DNA from: Candidatus Didemnitutus sp.
Lineage (GTDB): Bacteria; Verrucomicrobiota; Verrucomicrobiia; Opitutales; Opitutaceae
DNA: 6,977 bases
Assembly (NCBI GenBank): GCA_030682505.1
Contig: JAUXOH010000362.1
Coordinates: 1 to 6,977, forward strand
Direction of reading: 5' to 3'
Shown here: piece after piece, positions 1 through 4,264 of the stretch
Numbering within the stretch: position 1 is the stretch's first letter
Layout: every line of letters starts with the position of its first letter
The notes under the pieces: generated by a model
The model's input: only the letters and a program-made list of their open reading frames with translations
What the model was told of the DNA's origin: nothing
The model's database searches: none
Program-made: the position numbers and the translations under genes

Positions 1-530
1 ATGTTGGGATCGAAAATGATGTCCTCGGCGGGGAAGCGCAGCTGATCGACGAGCAGGCGGTAGGCGCGCGTGCAGATGCGGACCTTCTCGTCGCGCGTGG
101 CGGCCTGGCCCTGTTCGTCGAAGGCCATGACGACGGCCGCGGCGCCGTAACGCTGGAGCAATCGGGCGCGGTGGAGGAACTCGGCCTCGCCGTCCTTGAG
201 CGAGATGGAATTGACGATTCCCTTGCCCTGCAGGCAGCAGAGACCGGCCTCGAGCACGCTCCATTTCGACGAATCGAGCATGATCGGCACGCGGCAGATC
301 TCCGGCTCGGCGGCGATGAAGTTGAGCAGACGCACCATCGTGGCCTCGCCGTCGATCAGGGCTTCGTCGACATTGACGTCGAGGATGTTGGCGCCCGACT
401 CGACCTGCTGTCGGGCGATGGCGATCGCGCCGGGCCAATCGCCGGCCTTGATGGCCTTGGCGAATTTGGGCGAACCCGTGATGTTGGTGCGCTCGCCGAC
501 GACAACGAAATTGGAAGCGGTATTGGTCAC
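1..530 (-). CDS. metH: Methionine synthase, C-terminal part: pterin (methyl-tetrahydrofolate) module, truncated by the window edge
   Basis: I translated the minus strand from a GTG at 530; 176 complete codons are in the window and the frame is still open at base 1. The product begins with the pterin-binding barrel of cobalamin-dependent methionine synthase. Visible motifs are VGERTN (residues 11-16), DVNVDE (51-56), MLDSSKW (84-90), GKGIVNSIS (102-110), MAFDEQGQA (135-143) and DIIFDPN (170-176), which closely match my recollection of E. coli MetH after its homocysteine domain. This module binds methyl-tetrahydrofolate and passes the methyl group to cob(I)alamin. The cobalamin-binding and reactivation domains, if present, lie beyond the left edge. 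GTG 530 is the only usual start between the upstream TGA and the conserved motif; no good Shine-Dalgarno precedes it, so coupling to the preceding frame is likely. It lies 54 bases after, and in the same frame as, the homocysteine module. Family assignment is strong; independent expression is inferred. Confidence 0.93.
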   Translation of the reverse strand, partial: MTNTASNFVVVGERTNITGSPKFAKAIKAGDWPGAIAIARQQVESGANILDVNVDEALIDGEATMVRLLNFIAAEPEICRVPIMLDSSKWSVLEAGLCCLQGKGIVNSISLKDGEAEFLHRARLLQRYGAAAVVMAFDEQGQAATRDEKVRICTRAYRLLVDQLRFPAEDIIFDPN

Positions 531-544
531 GAAAAGGAGAGGGT

Positions 545-565
545 CACCACGAAAGACACGAAAGG
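545..565. repeat. Short 9-base-period repeat in the gap between the two metH frames
   Basis: Two imperfect 9-base units sit side by side: ACCACGAAA (546-554) and GACACGAAA (555-563), followed by GG. Similar short runs of CACGAAG/CACGAAA units are, from memory, common as dispersed intergenic sequence in Verrucomicrobiota and Planctomycetota; I cannot confirm that here. It lies in an extra stretch that has no counterpart in the linker of one-piece MetH proteins. Confidence 0.5.
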
Positions 566-584
566 GGCGGGATCGCGAGGTGGG

Positions 585-1664
585 TCAAGCGATGGTGAGC
601 GGTTCGAGGCCACTGAGGCGGAGGGGGCTGGCTTCGGTGGGCTGGGGCAGCGGGCGCGGGTTGTGTTTGCGCACTTCTTTGGCAATCGCGGCGATGTGGC
701 CGGGTGTCGTGCCGCAGCAGCCGCCGACGAGATTCAGCCAACCTTCGGCGGCGAACTCACCGAGGACCGCTGCGGTTTGCTCGGGCGTCTCGTCGTAGCC
801 GCCCATGGCGTTGGGCAAACCGGCGTTGGGGTAGCACGAGACCGGGCACTCGGCGTGCTTGGCGAGTTCCTCGACGAACGGACGCATCTGGGCGCCGCCG
901 AGCGCGCAATTGATGCCGACACAGAACGGATGCGCGTGGCGGATGGAATTGTAGAAAGCCTCGGTCGTCTGGCCGGAGAGGGTGCGCCCGGATTGATCGG
1001 TGATCGTGACGGAAATGAAGATGGGCAGATGTGCACCGACTTCCTCCCAGAGTTTGCCGAGCGCAAAGAGGGCGGCTTTGCAATTCAGGGTGTCGAAGAT
1101 CGTCTCGATCAGCAGCACATCGACGCCGCCGGCCACCAAGGCACGGGCTTGCTCGTAGTACGCGGAGACAACTTCGTCCCAAGTGACGGCGCGATAGTCA
1201 GGGCGGTTGACGTCGGGCGAAAGGGAGAGCGTGCGGTTGAGCGGTCCCAGCGCTCCGGCGACGAAGCAACGGCGGCGGTATTTTTCCTCGGCGCGATGCG
1301 CGGCCCGGAGTGCCAGCTGCGCGGCGGCGGTGTTGAGATCGGTGACGGCGGACTCGGTCTGATAATCCGCTTGGGAGATGCGGTTGGCATTGAAGGTGTT
1401 GGTTTCCACTAGGTCCGCGCCGGCCTCGAAATACGCGTAGTGCACCCCTTCGACGATCTCCGGCTGCGTGAGGCAGAGCAGGTCGTTGTTGCCCCGGAGA
1501 TCGTGCGGGTGGGATTTGAAGCGCTCGCCCCGGAAATCCGCCTCGGTGAGTGCGTGGGCTTGGAGCATGGTGCCCATGGCGCCATCGAGAATGGCGATGC
1601 GTTGCGCGAACAGATGGCGCAACTCGGCGGCAGCGGTGCTTTGGCGGTGGGTGAGGGCAGACAT
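585..1664 (-). CDS. metH: Methionine synthase, N-terminal part: homocysteine/zinc-binding module (stand-alone, 359 aa)
   Basis: This encodes the homocysteine S-methyltransferase barrel of cobalamin-dependent methionine synthase, which activates homocysteine on zinc for methylation by methylcobalamin in the cytoplasm. Visible are the N-terminal LDGAMGTMLQ (residues 26-35), ETNTFNANR (87-95), and the three expected zinc ligands: Cys253 in GINCALG and Cys316/Cys317 in GGCCGTTP. The protein stops at SGLEPLTIA, which matches the end of this domain and the first residues of the linker in full-length MetH (E. coli reads SGLEPLNIGED). The module therefore looks complete and not degraded. The start is ATG 1664; a TAG lies four codons upstream in frame, and the ribosome-binding site is weak. 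The pterin module follows 54 bases downstream in the same frame, so the two probably act as subunits of one enzyme. A solitary methyltransferase using another donor is less likely given the adjacent pterin module. Confidence 0.93.
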   Translation of the reverse strand: MSALTHRQSTAAAELRHLFAQRIAILDGAMGTMLQAHALTEADFRGERFKSHPHDLRGNNDLLCLTQPEIVEGVHYAYFEAGADLVETNTFNANRISQADYQTESAVTDLNTAAAQLALRAAHRAEEKYRRRCFVAGALGPLNRTLSLSPDVNRPDYRAVTWDEVVSAYYEQARALVAGGVDVLLIETIFDTLNCKAALFALGKLWEEVGAHLPIFISVTITDQSGRTLSGQTTEAFYNSIRHAHPFCVGINCALGGAQMRPFVEELAKHAECPVSCYPNAGLPNAMGGYDETPEQTAAVLGEFAAEGWLNLVGGCCGTTPGHIAAIAKEVRKHNPRPLPQPTEASPLRLSGLEPLTIA

Positions 1665-1695
1665 AACTCGTATCTATGCATCAAGATTCGTTGAT

Positions 1696-1724
1696 ATGAT
1701 AATGGCAACCCTCGCGTGCGGCAA
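1696..1724 (-). promoter_or_regulatory. Putative sigma70-like promoter for metH
   Basis: Read on the minus strand, TTGCCG (1719-1724) is followed by a 17-base spacer and TATCAT (1696-1701). These match the -35 and -10 consensus at 4 and 5 of 6 positions. Transcription would begin near 1689, leaving a leader of only about 25 bases before the metH ATG. That is too short for a riboswitch aptamer on the metH side. A small inverted repeat (ATCAA 1680-1684 / TTGAT 1691-1695) spans the expected start. It was found by eye only. Confidence 0.45.
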
Positions 1725-1940
1725 TTTCCCGATCAGGGAAAGATTTATGACAAGGCGGCAAACGGGTGTCTGAATGGTTGGTTGCGCGCTTGCCGCGCAA
1801 CGGGGTGCGGTAAGCGCCCCACCGACGGGAAGGAGGACGGACCACGCGATGCGTGGAAGACAACCGGCGCGCAGGCTTTGCGCTTGCGTGCACGGCTTAC
1901 GGGGACCTTCGTTGCGACGTCCTGAGTTCTTTATTTGTCC
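1725..1940. other. Intergenic stretch without a recognisable gene; hairpin-dense block at 1781-1923
   Basis: No credible protein gene is visible on either strand. The middle is packed with inverted repeats: GTTGCGC 1781-1787 with GCGCAAC 1795-1801; directly abutting it GGGGTGC 1802-1808 with GCGCCCC 1814-1820 (one G-T pair); CCACGC 1842-1847 with GCGTGG 1851-1856; and GCGCA 1869-1873 with TGCGC 1879-1883. AGGACG (1834-1839) can pair with CGTCCT (1918-1923), closing around the last two. This could be a structured RNA, a dispersed palindromic repeat or a mobile-element remnant. I do not recognise it as a named RNA family. It also presumably contains the promoter for the rightward btuB transcript, but no convincing -35/-10 pair was found. 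Confidence 0.4.
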
Positions 1941-2134
1941 ATTTGGCAGACGCAGGGAAGGCCGTGTGATTCGGCCACAGTTGCGCTGCGGTAACGCATG
2001 ACGTTTCCCATCCCACCCAGGGCGGGAGCAAAGCCAATCTCCGGTTCCAACCGGGGGTGAAGGCGAGGGAAACGGTGCACGGAGCGAGCGATCGTTCGGT
2101 GCGGAGTGCGGAGTCCGAATACCTGACTGCCATG
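1941..2134 (+). promoter_or_regulatory. Cobalamin riboswitch (divergent form), upstream of the btuB-like gene
   Basis: Landmarks of the cobalamin aptamer occur in the expected order on the plus strand. GGGAA (1955-1959) is followed by a hairpin GGCCG/CGGCC (1960-1964 with 1972-1976) whose loop TGTGATT resembles the conserved GGTGnnAnTCC arm. Next come CACAGTTGCGCTGCGGTAACG-like core bases (about 1976-1996), AAAGCCA (2030-2036), a CCGGTT/AACCGG hairpin, then TGAAGGC (2058-2064), equivalent to the GCCACTG...GGGAAGGC arm. The B12 box AGTCCGAATACCTG starts at 2112. TGGCAG (1944-1949) pairs with CTGCCA (2127-2132) to close the element. Deviations are an extra ACT inside the usual ACCTGCC end of the box and a core unlike the common CCCGCAACTGT. 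Such elements bind B12 compounds and reduce expression of uptake genes; the BtuB-like gene downstream fits. Boundaries are approximate and no covariance model was run. Confidence 0.72.
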
Positions 2135-2135
2135 T

Positions 2136-2204
2136 CTCACCCATCGCCGGAGCATTGTGCGCGCACCGGCGGTCACTTCATCGCACATTAATGAAGGGTG
2201 GGAG
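2136..2204 (+). other. Predicted branched RNA structure in the btuB leader, just after the riboswitch
   Basis: CACCC (2138-2142) can pair with GGGTG (2196-2200), with CTC/GAG flanks allowing extension. Inside lie CGCCGG 2145-2150 with CCGGCG 2166-2171, and CTTCAT 2176-2181 with ATGAAG 2191-2196; the last base is shared, so the two stems compete for G2196. The first hairpin directly follows the B12 box, where the regulatory hairpin that kisses the aptamer usually lies. The structure was found by eye; its role is inferred. Confidence 0.35.
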
Positions 2205-2219
2205 TAGAAACGTGCTTTC

Positions 2220-2281
2220 GGATTTTCGGTCGTCAGGATCCTCCTGATTGTCGGGCTTGCTGCCCGGCAGACCGAATCTCC
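2220..2281 (+). other. Predicted compact three-way junction in the btuB leader
   Basis: The outer stem pairs 2220-2231 (GGATTTTCGGTC) with 2270-2281 (GACCGAATCTCC): ten pairs around a 2x2 mismatch. Two hairpins fill the inside almost without gaps: TCAGGA 2233-2238 with TCCTGA 2242-2247 (3-base loop), and GTCGGGC 2250-2256 with GCCCGGC 2262-2268 (one G-T pair, 5-base loop). Only about four bases at the junction stay unpaired. It lies between the riboswitch and the start-site hairpin. I do not recognise it as a known RNA family; it may be part of the expression platform or a separate element. Confidence 0.45.
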
Positions 2282-2289
2282 CCGGCGAC

Positions 2290-2320
2290 GATCTGCTCTT
2301 GCCAACAAGGAAAGCAGATC
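2290..2320 (+). promoter_or_regulatory. Shine-Dalgarno-sequestering hairpin abutting the btuB start codon
   Basis: GATCTGCT (2290-2297) pairs perfectly with AGCAGATC (2313-2320), which ends at the base before ATG 2321. CTTG (2298-2301) pairs with CAAG (2306-2309) around a CCAA loop, leaving GAA (2310-2312) bulged. The only ribosome-binding site, AAGGAAAG (2307-2314), is thus held inside the hairpin. This is the arrangement expected when a riboswitch controls translation initiation. The pairing is directly visible; the regulatory role is inferred from the aptamer-like element upstream. Confidence 0.65.
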
Positions 2321-4171
2321 ATGTCAGCCCAACTCCCGGCGTCACTTCGACGCCTCTCCCTCGCGGTCGGCGTCTTGCCGGCCCTGCTGACGGCGCAATC
2401 CGCGCCGCAGCAACTCGACCACTACGTCGTCACCGCCACGCGTACGGCTGCCGCCGTCACCACGCTCGGCAGCGCCGTCGACACGATCAGCGCCGCGGAA
2501 CTCGCGCGTCGCCAGATCACCCATCTGCGCGGTGCGCTCGGCTCGGTTCCCGGTGCCCCGGCGTTCGCCTCCGGCGCCGCCGGGGGGGCGACTTCGCTCT
2601 TCCTCCGCGGCGCGAATTCGAACCAGACGCTGTTCCTCGTGGATGGCATCCGCTCGAACGATCCCAACACCGACTATGCGGTTTCGCTCGGCGGCGCCTG
2701 TGTGACGGCGTGCGACTCGCTCGAGATCGCTCACGGTCCGCAGAGCACGCTCTACGGCGGCGAAGCGGTCGGCGGGGTGGTTTCGCTCCGCAGCCAGCGC
2801 GGTGCGGGCGCACCGACGCGGACAGTTTCGTTCGAGCTCGGTTCGTTCGGCACGGTGCAAGGTTCGCTCGCCGCCCAGGCCGGCGACGCCCGCAGTGCCT
2901 ACAGTTTCTCCGCCGTCGGCGGCCACACCGACAACGACCGCCCCCACAACGCATTCGACAGTGCCACCTATGCGTTGCGGTTGGATCGCACGGTGAGCGA
3001 GCGGGTCTCGTTCGGCGCGACGTGGCGCGGTTTCAACGGCGTCTACGAATCACCCGGCACGCGCTTCACCAATGATCCGGACAATCAGGATCACGAGAGC
3101 AACCAGCTCGCGACGGTGTTCGCGGCCTTCACGCATTCGGCGGATCTCTCCAGCCGGGCGGTGATCGGTGGGCAGGACCGGCGCTTCGTTTCGGAAAACC
3201 CCGGCGCTTTCGGCACCCAGGTAACCTTGGTGAAGAACCGCCGCGCGATCCTCGATTGGCAGACCACTTACACGGGCAGCGAGCCGCACCGGGTGACCGG
3301 TGGCTTGACCGCCGAGGCGAACCGCACGCGCAACACCGGTTTCGGTGACATCAACAAACAGCAGGAACTGCTGGCCGTGTTCGTGCAGGACGAGTTTTCG
3401 CCGGTGGAAAACGTATTTCTGACCGCCGGTCTGCGCAGCGATGATCACGATACGTTCGGCCGCGCCACAACCGGCCGCGCCACCGCCGCGTGGTTGGCGG
3501 CGGACAGCCGGCTGAAGCTGCGCGCGACCTACGGCACGGCATTTCGCGCGCCGTCGTTTCTCGATCTTTACGGCCAAAGCTCCTTCTACGTGGGCAATCC
3601 CAACTTGAGCGCGGAAAAAGCGCGGGGTTGGGATGCTGGGGTTGATTACTACTTGGCGGCGAACCGCGGCACCCTCAGCGCCACGTGGTTCGACATGAGT
3701 TACCGCAACCTGATCGTGTTTGATTTCGGGGTGTTTCCCGGGACGGTGCGCAACGTCGAGGAAGCCCGGACCCGCGGGCTCGAGCTGGCCGGCAAGTTCG
3801 CGCTCCCCGGTGCCGAAGTGCGCGTCGCCTATACTTATCTTGAGGCGGAGAACACGACGCAGAATACCCGGTTGCTGCGGCGGCCGCGTCACAGTGGTTC
3901 GGCGGATGTCTGGCGCGATTTTGGCGGCGGGTTCAGTGCGGGCGCCGGGGTGACCTTTGCCGCGCAACGCGAGGACGTGCACGCCGCGACGTTCGGCCGG
4001 ATCGACGGCGAGGATTACGCCGTGGCGCGCCTCTACGGCGCGTGGCAGATCAGCCCAGCGGTGGCGCTGAAAGTGCGGGTGGAAAACCTGCTCAATGAAC
4101 GCTACGAGGAGGTCCATGGCTTCCCACAACCTGGCGCCGGTTTTTTTGCCGGAGTGGAGTGGAAATTCTGA
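2321..4171 (+). CDS. btuB: BtuB-like TonB-dependent outer-membrane receptor, probable cobalamin transporter
   Basis: The 616-residue product is nearly the size of E. coli BtuB precursor (614). Residues 1 to about 27 form a signal peptide (hydrophobic LSLAVGVLPALL). A TonB-box-like DHYVVTATR (33-41) opens the plug domain, with FLRGANSNQTLFLVDGI (94-110) and IAHGPQSTLYGGEAVGGVV (136-154). The remainder is a 22-strand-type barrel that ends in NLLNERYEEVHGFPQPG and a C-terminal Phe, typical of outer-membrane insertion. Energised by TonB-ExbBD, it would import a scarce ligand into the periplasm. B12 is inferred from the riboswitch-like leader, BtuB-like length and tail, and the divergent B12-dependent metH; residues contacting the ligand cannot be judged here. 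I chose ATG 2321 because it starts the signal peptide and has AAGGAAAG upstream; an in-frame GTG at 2198 would add 41 unlikely residues. Two plug cysteines, 127 and 131, are unusual. A terminator follows, so it is probably monocistronic. Confidence 0.87.
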   Translation: MSAQLPASLRRLSLAVGVLPALLTAQSAPQQLDHYVVTATRTAAAVTTLGSAVDTISAAELARRQITHLRGALGSVPGAPAFASGAAGGATSLFLRGANSNQTLFLVDGIRSNDPNTDYAVSLGGACVTACDSLEIAHGPQSTLYGGEAVGGVVSLRSQRGAGAPTRTVSFELGSFGTVQGSLAAQAGDARSAYSFSAVGGHTDNDRPHNAFDSATYALRLDRTVSERVSFGATWRGFNGVYESPGTRFTNDPDNQDHESNQLATVFAAFTHSADLSSRAVIGGQDRRFVSENPGAFGTQVTLVKNRRAILDWQTTYTGSEPHRVTGGLTAEANRTRNTGFGDINKQQELLAVFVQDEFSPVENVFLTAGLRSDDHDTFGRATTGRATAAWLAADSRLKLRATYGTAFRAPSFLDLYGQSSFYVGNPNLSAEKARGWDAGVDYYLAANRGTLSATWFDMSYRNLIVFDFGVFPGTVRNVEEARTRGLELAGKFALPGAEVRVAYTYLEAENTTQNTRLLRRPRHSGSADVWRDFGGGFSAGAGVTFAAQREDVHAATFGRIDGEDYAVARLYGAWQISPAVALKVRVENLLNERYEEVHGFPQPGAGFFAGVEWKF

Positions 4172-4207
4172 AGTTTTGGCCGGCTAGATGCCGAGCCAAC
4201 ACCGCGC

Positions 4208-4242
4208 AGCCGCAAGACTCCACGCTTGCGGCTTTTTATTTT
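4208..4242 (+). terminator. Intrinsic terminator after the btuB-like gene
   Basis: AGCCGCAAG (4208-4216) pairs perfectly with CTTGCGGCT (4225-4233) across an 8-base loop, followed by the T-rich run TTTTTATTTT (4233-4242). It lies 36 bases after the btuB stop and separates this transcript from the DUF885 gene. Confidence 0.9.
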
Positions 4243-4260
4243 GGCGGAAGACTTCCGCCA
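4242..4260 (+). promoter_or_regulatory. Perfect palindrome immediately before the DUF885 start codon
   Basis: TGGCGGAA (4242-4249) and TTCCGCCA (4253-4260) form an 8-pair hairpin with loop GAC, ending four bases before ATG 4265. It contains the only purine-rich, Shine-Dalgarno-like bases nearby (GGCGGAAG), which are rather far from the ATG. It could be an operator, an RNA hairpin that limits translation, or a second stem of the terminator. Which of these is right cannot be told from the sequence. Confidence 0.45.
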
Positions 4261-4264
4261 CCCC

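Noticed and set aside
585..587. The in-frame TGA of metH as a selenocysteine codon
   Set aside because: No homologous residue exists at this place in MetH, the following codons look like non-coding repeat sequence, and no SECIS-like hairpin is evident just downstream.
171..1412. A 413-codon open frame on the plus strand
   Set aside because: It is antisense to both metH modules, which are well supported by conserved motifs. Its own translation is low-complexity Gly/Asp/Arg-rich and resembles nothing I know.
1801..1830. Resemblance of GGGGTGCGGTAAGCGCCCC to the GGTGnGGTAAGAGCnCACC part of RNase P RNA
   Set aside because: The diagnostic GAGGAAAGTCCGGGCTCC and other conserved blocks of RNase P RNA are absent around it.
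1665..1940. A SAM, SAH or cobalamin riboswitch on the metH side (minus strand)
   Set aside because: None of the conserved aptamer segments could be found, and the probable promoter leaves too short a leader.
2231..2250. CGTCAGGATCCTCCTGATTG as a second, tandem B12 box
   Set aside because: It resembles the box only over GTCAGGAT, forms a simple perfect hairpin instead, and no second set of aptamer landmarks precedes it.
1674..2308. Minus-strand open frames (up to 156 codons) and a plus-strand frame from ATG 1849 preceded by AAGGAGGA
   Set aside because: They run through the riboswitch-like and hairpin-rich DNA and have unlikely Arg/Pro/Ala-rich translations. The ATG 1849 frame would read into the aptamer.
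3050..4129. Long minus-strand open frame of 359 codons under the btuB-like gene, and similar ones at 4184-4930 and 5147-6076
   Set aside because: These are shadows of high-G+C coding sequence; the plus-strand proteins have clear family motifs over the same bases.
4141..4147. T7 run near the end of btuB as a phase-variable tract or terminator
   Set aside because: The run is short, lies within the last ten codons, and the real terminator is downstream at 4208-4242.
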